Of a DNA stretch of 64,000 bases, positions 56,403-64,000 are shown one piece after another. A model generated the notes under the pieces. That model did no database searches. It was not told where the DNA came from and saw nothing but the letters and a program-made list of their open reading frames with translations. The number at the start of each line of letters is the position of its first letter. Within the stretch, counting starts at the first letter, position 1. Origin of the DNA: Thermoflavifilum sp. GTDB taxonomy: Bacteria; Bacteroidota; Bacteroidia; Chitinophagales; Chitinophagaceae. The DNA lies in assembly GCF_014961315.1 (NCBI RefSeq), contig NZ_CP063141.1, forward strand, positions 310,001 through 374,000, written 5' to 3'. The position numbers and the translations under genes are program-made.

Positions 56403-57479
56403 TTATACCACCGCCGGCTCTTGCTGGCTCAGGCAATGAAAACTACCGAGGCCCCAGATAATATCCACGGAATCAATGCCTACGATTTCCCGATCCGGAA
56501 AACAGGCGGAAAGGATTTGCAGAGCCTGTTCATCATGTTCACGATCCCTGAAGGTGGGCACAATTACGGCTTGATTGGCAATGTAAAAATTAGCATAAGA
56601 TGCAGGCAATCGGCGACCTTCATAATATACAGGGCGGGGCATGGGCAATTCTACGATATCAATAGGTTTGCCATCCGGCAATCGCATCGCTTTCAATAAT
56701 TTCAGGTTTCGCTGCAAAGGCCTGTAATTCTCATCTTCTGGATTGGTTTCTACGGCGGCCGCCACCGTATGTACATTCACAAAACGCGCTATATCGTCCA
56801 CATGTCCATCAGTATCATCCCCGGCAATGCCTTCCTCCAGCCATAACACCTGCTTCACCCCGTAATAAGCTTCGAGATATTGTTCAATTTCTTCTCGGGA
56901 TAGATGCGGATTGCGATTCGCATGTAGCAGGCACGATGTGGTGGTAAGTACAGTGCCCGCCCCGTTGAAATCTACAGCTCCTCCCTCCATGACTATGCCC
57001 GGCCGATATACCGGTAGATGCAGGGCCTCGGCTATTCGCTCTGGCAGCTGGTCGTCGAGTTCATACGGCGTGTATTTTCCTCCCCAGGCATTAAAACGCC
57101 AATCTACAATTACCTTCGGTTCGGGAGCAGCAGGATTGATCAAGAATGCAGGTCCACAGTCGCGACACCAGGCATCGTTGGTGGGATGTTGGTAAAATTC
57201 AATCTGCTGGATATCCACCTGCTCGCGCTCCAGGCTGCGCCTGACCATGTTTTCCATCGGCTCATCGTTTACGTTTAAACACACTTTTTCGCCTGCTGTC
57301 AGCACCTTGATGAACCGAATGAATTCGGGATAAATGCTCTGGATTTTCCCCGGCCAGGAATCTTCATTGTGCGGCCAGCTGAGCCAGGTTGCCCGATGCG
57401 GATGCCATTCTGCCGGAAAATAATACCCCAGTGCCGCGGGTACAGGTTGATCCGGAAATTGCCGTTTATCCGATGCCAT
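56403..57479 (-). CDS. aguA: Agmatine deiminase
   Basis: 358 residues. The N-terminal A-E-W-H-P-H-R-A-T-W-L-S-W-P block, W104-C-R-D107-C-G-P, E165-G-G, H226-V-D228-D and catalytic nucleophile C349 near the C-terminus (G-S-F-H-C-L-S-Q-Q) are the guanidino-group hydrolase motifs of agmatine deiminase. It turns agmatine into N-carbamoylputrescine plus ammonia. The upstream gene encodes N-carbamoylputrescine amidase (29-base gap), so the two steps to putrescine are encoded together. Confidence 0.95.
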   Translation of the reverse strand: MASDKRQFPDQPVPAALGYYFPAEWHPHRATWLSWPHNEDSWPGKIQSIYPEFIRFIKVLTAGEKVCLNVNDEPMENMVRRSLEREQVDIQQIEFYQHPTNDAWCRDCGPAFLINPAAPEPKVIVDWRFNAWGGKYTPYELDDQLPERIAEALHLPVYRPGIVMEGGAVDFNGAGTVLTTTSCLLHANRNPHLSREEIEQYLEAYYGVKQVLWLEEGIAGDDTDGHVDDIARFVNVHTVAAAVETNPEDENYRPLQRNLKLLKAMRLPDGKPIDIVELPMPRPVYYEGRRLPASYANFYIANQAVIVPTFRDREHDEQALQILSACFPDREIVGIDSVDIIWGLGSFHCLSQQEPAVV

Positions 57480-57508
57480 GATGAAACAAGAATTAGGATA
57501 TATCCGAT

Positions 57509-58384
57509 TCAGGATGATGATTGATCAATAAATCGTTTGATGATGGGTTGATAGGAATCGATACGTCGATCGCGCAAAAATGGCCAGTGCACACGGTAAT
57601 GACCGATTTGATCCAGGTCGATGGGCTGAACGATGACTTCTTCTTCATCATGCGAGGCCTGGTAGAGCAGGCTTCCAAACGGATTGGCCACAAATGATCC
57701 ACCCCAGAAACGCATGTCGTTTTCCACTCCCACGCGGTTAATGACAGCTACAGGCAGGCCATTAGCCACAGCATGGGCTCGCTGAATGGTTTGCCAGGCT
57801 TCATATTGCTCGCGGTTGGTGGCTTCGTCCTGACTGAGCGCCCAGCCGATCGCCGTAGGATATACAATCAAATCGGCTCCCATAAGACTCACAATGCGTG
57901 CAGCTTCCGGGTACCACTGATCCCAGCAAATCAATACCCCGACATTGCCGAATTTTGTATGAAACACGCGATAGCCAAGGTCGCCGGGCGTGAAATAAAA
58001 TTTTTCGTAATAGCCTGGATCGTCCGGAATATGCATCTTCCGATATTTGCCCAGGTAACGCCCATCTGCATCAATCACCACCGCTGTGTTATGAAAAACG
58101 CCGGAAGCTCTTTTTTCAAATAAGGATGCCACCACCACCACATTTCGTCTTCTGGCAAAAGCCATCAACGCTTCCGTGGTAGGACCGGGTACTGGTTCGG
58201 CCAGTTCAAAATTTCGATAATCTTCCCGATCACAGAAATACAGGGATGTAAATAGTTCCTGTGTGCAGATGAGCTGAGCACCCCGATCGGCGGCCTGTTC
58301 CATGTATTGCAATGCTTTTTGCAAATTAACACCCCGGTCGGCCGTGCAACTCATCTGAATCAATCCCAGGTTGATGACTCGCAT
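57509..58384 (-). CDS. aguB: N-carbamoylputrescine amidase
   Basis: 291 residues of the nitrilase fold with the triad E43 (C-T-Q-E-L-F), K116 (Y-R-K-M-H-I-P) and C153 (L-I-C-W-D-Q-W-Y-P-E-A-A-R). The K-M-H-I-P-D-D-P-G-Y-Y-E-K-F-Y-F block is characteristic of the AguB subfamily. It releases ammonia and carbon dioxide from N-carbamoylputrescine to give putrescine. It is the first gene of aguB-aguA. A promoter box lies 23 bases upstream. Confidence 0.95.
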   Translation of the reverse strand: MRVINLGLIQMSCTADRGVNLQKALQYMEQAADRGAQLICTQELFTSLYFCDREDYRNFELAEPVPGPTTEALMAFARRRNVVVVASLFEKRASGVFHNTAVVIDADGRYLGKYRKMHIPDDPGYYEKFYFTPGDLGYRVFHTKFGNVGVLICWDQWYPEAARIVSLMGADLIVYPTAIGWALSQDEATNREQYEAWQTIQRAHAVANGLPVAVINRVGVENDMRFWGGSFVANPFGSLLYQASHDEEEVIVQPIDLDQIGHYRVHWPFLRDRRIDSYQPIIKRFIDQSSS

Positions 58385-58406
58385 CTGTCGCGTTTTTGGA
58401 AATCAG

Positions 58407-58414
58407 CAAAATTA
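58407..58414 (-). promoter_or_regulatory. -7 box (TAATTTTG) for aguB-aguA
   Basis: On the minus strand TAATTTTG, 22 bases before the aguB ATG. A TTG lies 23 bases further upstream (58438-58440), within the usual spacing of the -33 element, which makes this the most complete promoter call here. Confidence 0.5.
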
Positions 58415-58469
58415 CGACTTCTCGTGTATCTGCCCGACAATCAGCGTGGAGCAGGGCCTCCGTGAAGCT

Positions 58470-59981
58470 TCATTTGTTCTGGATACGTTCGATACCGGCT
58501 TTTGCCCATTGGTCCAGCGAATTTTTGTATTCCTTTTCGGGCATCTGCAGGCAAAGATTATAATAGTACAGCGCTTTTTGAGGCTCATTGCGTTTTTCAT
58601 AAATCATGCCCATCTGCCAGGCTGCACGAGCTGCATAGTATTCGGGTAAATTGCGACCCGCTTCAATCGTGGCCTGATAATAGGGAATAGCTTTATCATC
58701 TTCACCCATTTCGTCGTATATCCTGGCCATGAAATAAGCATACATGAGCTTATTCAAATAATCAGGCAATGCAGTTGCCGATAGGCTGTTTAATTCATCC
58801 AGCGCCTGACGGAAATAGCCGCCATCGCTGAGTAAACGTGCACGTAAAATATGGATATCAACCGGAGTGTTTTTTCTGGCCTCCAGTAAAGCCGTTTTAT
58901 CGGCATCCACAATTGCATTGCCTTCCTTTAAGATACGTTGCCTGCACTGGGCTGCCATAGCCGATTGCCCTTTGAGTGTATAAGCCCAGCTCAATCTCAG
59001 CAAAGCATCTTTTTTGTAATAATCCGTTTTCGTACGTTGCAAAAAAGCCTGTAAATAACGAATAGCCGAATCGGCCTGCAGGCTGTTCAGGTAAATGCTG
59101 CCTAATTCAAAATCCAGTGAGGGCATATCGAGGTAGTCGTGCTGCTGATCGCGGTTTTGCAATACGCGCAACGCATAAGCGCTACGGTGGTGATTCAGTG
59201 CCAGATTGGCTACCATAAAAGCATACAGCTGATTTTGCCGGGTATCCAGATTTTTTTCCCTGATAAAACGAAATACGGCTTCCGGATTGCGTTCAATATA
59301 AAACAACAGGTAGCAATAATAAATATAGGCTTCATTGCCGAAAAGTATCTGCTGGTCGTCGCCACGAGCTATCACCTGCTTCAGCATGTGCATACCCTCT
59401 TCAATGCTGCCCTTCATCCCCAGAATATCGGAAATCCAGCGATATCCTTCAGGAACCGTTCCAATGGCCGTTTTCATTGCCCCCAGAAAAATATCGTTTG
59501 GATAAAACTGGGGATAACGTTTTCTATTATCGCTAAACATCAGATAGGCTCTCCGGAATTCCCATGCCGCGGAAATGCGGTCGCCAAATTTTACTTTAAT
59601 TAAGCTCCATTGAAAATGCACAACGGCCTGTGTAAAGAGATAGTAGGGCGAATCGCGGTTACCATTGGCCAGTAACGATAAACAGGTATTTCGATCGGCG
59701 AGTTTTTGTTGATAAGCAGCAGGCCCTCCATCGAAAAACAATTCCATGAAATCGATGTAATTCTGCAGCAGCACAGGAATCAAGTTATCGGGATGAGCTT
59801 TCTGTTCATCCTCCATGAGCTGTTGCGCCTCGCGTATCCGCATGGCCATGATGAGTTGATATGCCGTCTGACAACGAGCATTGAAATCATAAGTATAGGA
59901 AGAAGAAACCGCAACCGATGGCATGCCTCCCTGTATAAACAGGCATAATATCGCACCCATCATGAAAATACGCGCATCCAT
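58470..59981 (-). CDS. Exported TPR-repeat protein
   Basis: 503 residues with a signal peptide (about 1-25). It is helical throughout, with several tetratricopeptide-like pairs: around 270-300 (Y-A-L-R-V-L-Q-N-R-D), 305-345 (A-D-S-A-I-R-Y-L-Q-A-F-L), 400-425, 430-460 (D-K-A-I-P-Y-Y-Q-A-T-I-E-A-G-R) and 465-490 (E-P-Q-K-A-L-Y-Y-Y-N-L-C-L). TPRs are protein-binding platforms; here the protein is periplasmic or surface-anchored. No partner is evident. The long N-terminal half (40-260) is a helical domain found in similar exported Bacteroidota proteins. Confidence 0.8.
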   Translation of the reverse strand: MDARIFMMGAILCLFIQGGMPSVAVSSSYTYDFNARCQTAYQLIMAMRIREAQQLMEDEQKAHPDNLIPVLLQNYIDFMELFFDGGPAAYQQKLADRNTCLSLLANGNRDSPYYLFTQAVVHFQWSLIKVKFGDRISAAWEFRRAYLMFSDNRKRYPQFYPNDIFLGAMKTAIGTVPEGYRWISDILGMKGSIEEGMHMLKQVIARGDDQQILFGNEAYIYYCYLLFYIERNPEAVFRFIREKNLDTRQNQLYAFMVANLALNHHRSAYALRVLQNRDQQHDYLDMPSLDFELGSIYLNSLQADSAIRYLQAFLQRTKTDYYKKDALLRLSWAYTLKGQSAMAAQCRQRILKEGNAIVDADKTALLEARKNTPVDIHILRARLLSDGGYFRQALDELNSLSATALPDYLNKLMYAYFMARIYDEMGEDDKAIPYYQATIEAGRNLPEYYAARAAWQMGMIYEKRNEPQKALYYYNLCLQMPEKEYKNSLDQWAKAGIERIQNK

Positions 59982-60061
59982 GTGGTTACGAAAATAACGG
60001 AATTTTCCATCCCTGTCGGTTGGAAACAGATGGATGCACCATCAACAAGCGCTCAGGAAAA

Positions 60062-60844
60062 TCAGGATTTGGCCTTTGCGGCTTTCTGACCGGGAAGGTG
60101 AACGGATTCATGCAATTCGGCATCTACCAGGATACGGCCACAGTTTTCACACACGATGATTTTTTTGCGCTGTTTGATTTCAGCCTGTCGTTGCGGGGGA
60201 ATGGCATTGTAGCAACCGCCACAGGCATCGCGTTCGATGGGCACCACAGCAAGGCCGTTGCGGTAAGTTTTGCGGATTTTTTCATAAGCCGCCAGCAGCC
60301 GGGGATCAACTTTGCTTCGGGCTTCTGTTGCAAGTTTCTGAAACTGGGATTCCTCTTTTTCTGTTTCTACGATGATTTTTTCCAGTTCCGATTTCTTGAT
60401 TTTCAGATTGGCTTCCTTGTCGTGAATGGCTTGCCTGGCCAGTTCCAGCATGCGATTCTTTTCCTTAATTTCTTCGTTGGCCTCCTTGATGTGTTTTTCA
60501 GCAAGACTGATCTCCAGGGTTTGCATTTCAATTTCCTTCTGCAGGGCATTGAATTCCCGGTCGTTCTTCACATTATCTTTCTGCTTCTCGTATTTTTTGA
60601 TCAGCGCTTCTGCTTCTTTGATGAGATTTTTTTTGTTCGCAATAAACTTTTGAATCCCGGCAATTTCATCTTCAATGTGGGTAAGGCGGGTTTGTAGCCC
60701 TGCAATTTCATCCTCAAGGTCGTTCACTTCCATGGGAAGCTCCCCCCTCAGTGTTTTAATTTCATCTAATTTGGAATCAATCTTCTGTAAAGTGAGCAGG
60801 GAAACGAGTTTCTCTTCGACGGAATATTCTTTTGCGGTAGCCAT
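60062..60844 (-). CDS. Coiled-coil protein with a C4 zinc ribbon (DUF164/zf-RING_7 family)
   Basis: 260 residues. Residues about 10-190 are a long charged coiled coil (E-I-A-G-L, K-K-N-L-I-K-E-A-E-A). The end has four cysteines, C208, C211, C232 and C235 (C-G-G-C and C-E-N-C-G), forming a zinc ribbon. Family members are helical hairpins with a zinc knob, found beside Nif3-type genes. Its ATG directly follows the stop of the upstream Nif3 gene with no gap (TAGATG), implying coupled translation. Confidence 0.9.
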   Translation of the reverse strand: MATAKEYSVEEKLVSLLTLQKIDSKLDEIKTLRGELPMEVNDLEDEIAGLQTRLTHIEDEIAGIQKFIANKKNLIKEAEALIKKYEKQKDNVKNDREFNALQKEIEMQTLEISLAEKHIKEANEEIKEKNRMLELARQAIHDKEANLKIKKSELEKIIVETEKEESQFQKLATEARSKVDPRLLAAYEKIRKTYRNGLAVVPIERDACGGCYNAIPPQRQAEIKQRKKIIVCENCGRILVDAELHESVHLPGQKAAKAKS

Positions 60845-61939
60845 CTATGAAAAATAATTTATGGGATTGGTACAGATCTCGGATTTAAGAGGCGCAAAGT
60901 TAGGAAATTTTTTTCTGATTAACCTTTCCAGCAGGTCGATGGTGAATTGCTCGGTCTCGTAATGGCCTGCGTCGAGTAACAGCAGGCGCCCCTCCGCCCT
61001 GAAAAATTCGTGGTATTTGACATCAGCCGTCACAAAAGCCTGTGCTCCGGCTTTGATGGCTTCCGGCAAGAGAAAGACACCCGCTCCACCACATACAGCC
61101 ACGCGTTGAATCATACCCGTATATCGGGTATATCGAATACAGCCTGTCTGCAAGGCTTTTTGCACGTGTTTCAGGAACACATCCACCGGCAGAGGTTCGG
61201 GTAATTCACCCACCATGCCCGGGCCCACGCGTGGATGCAGATTGTCGAGCGGATAAATATCATAAGCTACTTCTTCGTAAGGATGATGCCTGAGCAGGGC
61301 TTCGACCACGGCTGTTTCCCGATGAGCCGGAAAAATAGTTTCTATCCTGGTCTCGGGTTCCTGATGTTGCTCACCCACCGCTCCCACATAAGGATGAGCA
61401 CCTTCTCGTGCACGAAACGTTCCCATGCCTTCTATGTTGTAGCTGCATTCATCATACTGGCCTATGGTTCCGGCTCCTGCATGAAACAGCGCCGTTCGTA
61501 AAGCGGCGGCATGGGCATGAGGCACGAAGGTGACTAACTTTTTCAATTTCCCCCGTAAAGGTGCCAATACTTGCGGATGAAGCAAGCCAAGCCGCTCGGC
61601 AATCATGGCATTTACCCCTTCGGCTACCTGATCGAGATTGGTATGCGCCGCATACAATACGATGTTCGATTGAATCGCCAGCATGATGGCTCTTTCCGCA
61701 TCCGTGGCGCCTGTAATGCGCTTCAGGGGATGAAAAATGATCGGGTGATGGGAAACAATTAAATTGCAATGCTTCTGGATGGCTTCCTGCACTACCGCCT
61801 CCGTGATATCGAGGGTAATCAGCATGCCCTGCAAGGGCTGATCGGCCCTGCCAACCAGCAGGCCGGCATTATCATAGGATTCCTGATAAGCAAGCGGTGC
61901 TATTTCTTCCAGAAACTGAATGATTTCATTTATTTGCAT
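60845..61939 (-). CDS. Nif3-like dinuclear metal protein with a PII-like insert
   Basis: 364 residues from ATG 61939; a GTG at 61960 is less likely. The Nif3 motifs are Y-Q-E-S-Y-D-N-A-G-L near the start, S-H-H-P-I-I-F-H for metal binding, and the late D-A-G-H-Y-E-T-E. The extra middle domain (roughly residues 120-235) with V-T-F-V-P and Y-E-E-V-A-Y-D-I-Y-P-L is the PII/CutA-like insert of the long Nif3 forms (about 370 residues; the short form is about 250). Biochemical role unsettled; often listed as GTP cyclohydrolase 1 type 2 homologue. It pairs with the zinc-ribbon gene. Confidence 0.93.
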   Translation of the reverse strand: MQINEIIQFLEEIAPLAYQESYDNAGLLVGRADQPLQGMLITLDITEAVVQEAIQKHCNLIVSHHPIIFHPLKRITGATDAERAIMLAIQSNIVLYAAHTNLDQVAEGVNAMIAERLGLLHPQVLAPLRGKLKKLVTFVPHAHAAALRTALFHAGAGTIGQYDECSYNIEGMGTFRAREGAHPYVGAVGEQHQEPETRIETIFPAHRETAVVEALLRHHPYEEVAYDIYPLDNLHPRVGPGMVGELPEPLPVDVFLKHVQKALQTGCIRYTRYTGMIQRVAVCGGAGVFLLPEAIKAGAQAFVTADVKYHEFFRAEGRLLLLDAGHYETEQFTIDLLERLIRKKFPNFAPLKSEICTNPINYFS

Positions 61940-62001
61940 ATCGCTCAAGGAGTTGATCACGAAGGAAATGCTGATTTTCTGCGAATAAAATTAACAAGCC
62001 C

Positions 62002-63507
62002 ATGTCGAAATCTGAAACGCTGGTTCTTTATGACACCTTCAAGGAACACATGCAGAGACTGGCCGATGTGAAAAACGCCATAGCCCTGCTTGAATGGGAT
62101 CAGGAAACCTACATGCCTGCGGGAGGTGCACAATTCCGCGGCCAGCAACTCACCACCCTCGCCGATCTTGCGCATCGTATGTCAACCCGTGATGAATTTG
62201 GACAATTGATGGAAAAATTGCTCGATTGCGCCGACCTGCCAGAGCTGGAAAGGAAAAACGTGGAGCTGACCTATGAAGATTATCAGAAAAAAAGAAAATA
62301 CCCGGCCGACCTGGTAAAAGCCCTGACCCGGACATACAATACTTGCTTTATGGCCTGGATACAGGCCCGCAGGGAAAACCGGTTTGCCATCTTCGCCCCA
62401 GAACTGGAAAAAATGATTGCCCTGAAACAACGGGAAGCCGAAACGCTTGGCTACCCGGCACAGCCTTACGATGCCCTGCTGGATCAACACGAAAGAGGGC
62501 TAACGACGGCAACACTGGAGCAGATTTTCCTCGAGCTGAAAACGCAAATCATTTCCCTGTTATCGTGGATACAGCAAAGACCCCAACCTTCAGATGCCTG
62601 CTTGCACGCCTTTGCAGATAAACAACAGCAATGGGATTTTGGCATTTACTTGCTTCAATCCATCGGATTCGACTTCCAGACCGGCCGACAGGATCTTTCC
62701 GTGCATCCCTTCACCACCAGCTTTAATCCACACGATGTGCGGGTAACCACCCGGATTCATGAAAATCAACTTTCAACCCTGATCTGGAGTTGCATCCATG
62801 AAGGCGGACATGCCCTGTACGAGCAGGGGCTGCCCGTCGAGCAATATGGCTTGCCAGCCGGGAAGGCTTCTTCTCTGGTCATTCATGAATCGCAATCCAG
62901 ACTCTGGGAAAATTGCATTGGGCGGAGCCTACCATTCTGGACTTACCACTACCCGGAATTACAAAAACGTATTCCCATCCCATTCCGGGAGATCGATCTG
63001 GTAGATTTCTATAAGGCAATAAATCTGGTAAAACCATCGCTTATTCGCACGGAAGCCGATGAGCTCACCTATCACCTGCATATCCTGATCCGATATGAAA
63101 TTGAAAAAAAACTCATCAATGAAAAGCTGCCGGTAAAAGAACTGCCTGAATTATGGAATGCCCTGTATGCCGATATGCTGGGCGTGCAGGTGCCCGATGA
63201 CCTGCATGGTATTCTTCAGGATATACACTGGTGTCATGGTAGCCTGGGTTATTTCCCGACTTACACCCTGGGCAGTTTGCTGGCCGCACAGTGGTGGCAA
63301 CAGTTGCAACACGATATTGCCGATCTGGATGAAACCTTAGCCCGGGGGCATACCCGGCCTGTTCTCGACTGGTTAAGGAGTCATATCCATTGCTATGGCA
63401 GCCTTTACACGGCAGACGAACTCTGCCTGCGTGTAACCGGTAAGCCCCTGCAGGTGGAAGCATTTTTAGACTATGCCCGGGAAAAGTTTACCCGTCTGTA
63501 CGCCTGA
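62002..63507 (+). CDS. M32 family (thermostable) carboxypeptidase
   Basis: 501 residues, usual length. Zinc-binding H266-E-G-G-H270, third ligand in H295-E296-S. W-D-Q-E-T-Y-M-P near the start, G-I-Y-L-L-Q-S-I-G-F-D-F and the late Y-T-L-G-S-L-L-A-A-Q-W are M32 signatures. It removes C-terminal residues from peptides in the cytoplasm. It diverges from the Nif3 gene with 62 bases between. Confidence 0.96.
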   Translation: MSKSETLVLYDTFKEHMQRLADVKNAIALLEWDQETYMPAGGAQFRGQQLTTLADLAHRMSTRDEFGQLMEKLLDCADLPELERKNVELTYEDYQKKRKYPADLVKALTRTYNTCFMAWIQARRENRFAIFAPELEKMIALKQREAETLGYPAQPYDALLDQHERGLTTATLEQIFLELKTQIISLLSWIQQRPQPSDACLHAFADKQQQWDFGIYLLQSIGFDFQTGRQDLSVHPFTTSFNPHDVRVTTRIHENQLSTLIWSCIHEGGHALYEQGLPVEQYGLPAGKASSLVIHESQSRLWENCIGRSLPFWTYHYPELQKRIPIPFREIDLVDFYKAINLVKPSLIRTEADELTYHLHILIRYEIEKKLINEKLPVKELPELWNALYADMLGVQVPDDLHGILQDIHWCHGSLGYFPTYTLGSLLAAQWWQQLQHDIADLDETLARGHTRPVLDWLRSHIHCYGSLYTADELCLRVTGKPLQVEAFLDYAREKFTRLYA

Positions 63508-63581
63508 AACAAACTGAAATTGAAAAGAGTAAAAATCGTTTTTTTAACACTTATTTAATGATTTTTTGAGCAGGCATCCGC

Positions 63582-63589
63582 TAACTTTG
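63582..63589 (+). promoter_or_regulatory. -7 box (TAACTTTG) upstream of a possible small RNA
   Basis: A full TAnnTTTG match 75 bases beyond the carboxypeptidase stop. A T-rich stretch with TTG (63566-63568) lies upstream, but at 13 bases it is closer than the usual -33 spacing. Confidence 0.35.
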
Positions 63590-63594
63590 TAATT

Positions 63595-63662
63595 ACCATT
63601 AGCAGATAATGGTTTATGGGTAAAGGGAGTCCCGCTTCCACACGGAGGCGGGGCTTTTTTTT
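63595..63662 (+). ncRNA. Possible small RNA of about 68 nt
   Basis: The stretch begins just after the -7 box. A 5' hairpin (ACCATTA at 63595-63601 pairing with TAATGGT at 63607-63613, five-base loop) is followed by a short linker and a strong terminator hairpin ending in eight Ts. Inside is a five-codon reading frame (ATG GTT TAT GGG TAA from 63609), probably coincidence. The hairpin plus terminator plus promoter box in a gap of this size is what an independent short RNA would look like, but it could be merely the carboxypeptidase 3' end. I cannot match it to a known family. Confidence 0.3.
63629..63662 (+). terminator. Strong intrinsic terminator
   Basis: An 11-base-pair stem (63629-63639 with 63644-63654, two wobbles) closed by an ACAC tetraloop and followed by eight Ts. 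It ends the carboxypeptidase transcript, the possible small RNA, or both. Confidence 0.9.
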
Positions 63663-63671
63663 ATGGATATT

Positions 63672-64000
63672 TTATCCGTCTTTGCGGAACATGCTCTGCC
63701 AGGCATAATAAAGCGTACTCATCTGGAGTTCCTGTTCAAACCGATCCAGGCGGGTTTGTTGGTCAATGACCAGGCATTCCATGCCAGCTATTCTTGCGAA
63801 ATCGCGGAGATGCTCAACCTGTAAATTCTGGCTGAAACAGGTATGATGGGCGCCGCCTGCCATCAGCCAGGCTGCACATGCGGTTTGAAAATCCGGCAAT
63901 GGCTTCCACACGGCCCGTGCTACCGGCAATTTAGGCAGGGATTGCGGCGGTAAAATGGCTTCTACTTCATTGATCAGCAGCCTGAAATGGCCGCCCATAT
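63672..64000 (-). CDS. araA: L-arabinose isomerase, C-terminal end (gene starts beyond the window)
   Basis: About 109 codons visible, open at the right edge. R-L-L-I-N-E-V-E-A, then L-P-K-L-P-V-A-R-A-V-W and A-W-L-M-A-G-G-A-H-H-T-C-F-S-Q, the conserved H-H pair region of AraA, and A-G-M-E-C-L-V-I-D. It interconverts L-arabinose and L-ribulose. Terminator hairpins lie beyond its stop on the opposite strand only. Confidence 0.92.
   Translation of the reverse strand, partial: MGGHFRLLINEVEAILPPQSLPKLPVARAVWKPLPDFQTACAAWLMAGGAHHTCFSQNLQVEHLRDFARIAGMECLVIDQQTRLDRFEQELQMSTLYYAWQSMFRKDG

Noticed and set aside
63609..63623. A five-codon leader peptide reading ATG GTT TAT GGG TAA in front of the terminator
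   Set aside because: It is too short to support, it lacks a ribosome site and there is no downstream gene on that strand for it to control.
1..64000. CRISPR arrays, tRNA or rRNA genes, transposases, phage genes or defence islands
   Set aside because: I read for short spaced repeats, cloverleaf folds, transposase-type DDE motifs and typical defence domains and found none.

Overview
The window comes from the chromosome of a Bacteroidota bacterium, most likely of the Chitinophagaceae. This is inferred from four SusC/SusD outer-membrane uptake pairs, Bacteroidota-type large outer-membrane proteins, the deoxynucleoside kinase, the long PurM form, and repeated TAnnTTTG -7 promoter boxes just upstream of genes. 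The moderate GC content and protein style fit a Chitinophaga/Thermoflavifilum-like organism, but I cannot fix the genus. Genes are packed tightly. No gene-free stretch exceeds 300 bases, and I saw no tRNA, rRNA, CRISPR array, transposase, integrase or phage gene.

Layout. 1-8.0 kb: end of a metallophosphoesterase, a PolB-like 3'-5' exonuclease, a membrane-anchored coiled-coil protein, a 1194-residue putative outer-membrane protein, and a TetR-like regulator overlapping a UbiB/ABC1 kinase. 8.0-10.3 kb: a compact minus-strand run of a YeaQ-like membrane protein, a Tat-exported Gfo/Idh/MocA oxidoreductase and a DUF488 protein. 10.4-16.3 kb: plus-strand gcvP, an amino-acid permease, a YebC regulator and a cupredoxin lipoprotein. 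16.3-20.6 kb: minus-strand M48 lipoprotein protease, plsY, pnp and rpsO, with a terminator between rpsO and pnp. 20.8-23.0 kb: two convergent, overlapping GT4-type glycosyltransferases. 23.0-29.3 kb: FtsE-like ATPase, PurM, ExbD, ExbB, a deoxyribonucleotidase, an MFS exporter and an unrecognised exported protein.

29.3-49.6 kb is the most distinctive block: four consecutive SusC-SusD units on the minus strand, one with an added DUF1735 lipoprotein, each ending in its own stem-loop. No glycoside hydrolase, sigma/anti-sigma pair or hybrid two-component regulator is present. Three of the four SusC genes share an identical 21-base untranslated leader and near-identical signal-peptide/N-domain DNA, which suggests recent duplication, gene conversion or a conserved leader control element. 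The fourth pair is of a different SusC/SusD subtype.

49.6-64 kb is housekeeping: a helix-hairpin-helix putative outer-membrane protein, deoxynucleoside kinase, trpS, a YitT-family membrane protein, recN, an aguB-aguA polyamine operon, a TPR protein, a zinc-ribbon coiled-coil protein directly abutting a Nif3-family gene, an M32 carboxypeptidase, a possible short non-coding RNA with a strong terminator, and the 3' end of araA at the edge.

I did not find a convincing new defence or mobile system. The best leads are the shared SusC leader, the possible small RNA before araA, and the HhH-containing putative outer-membrane protein.
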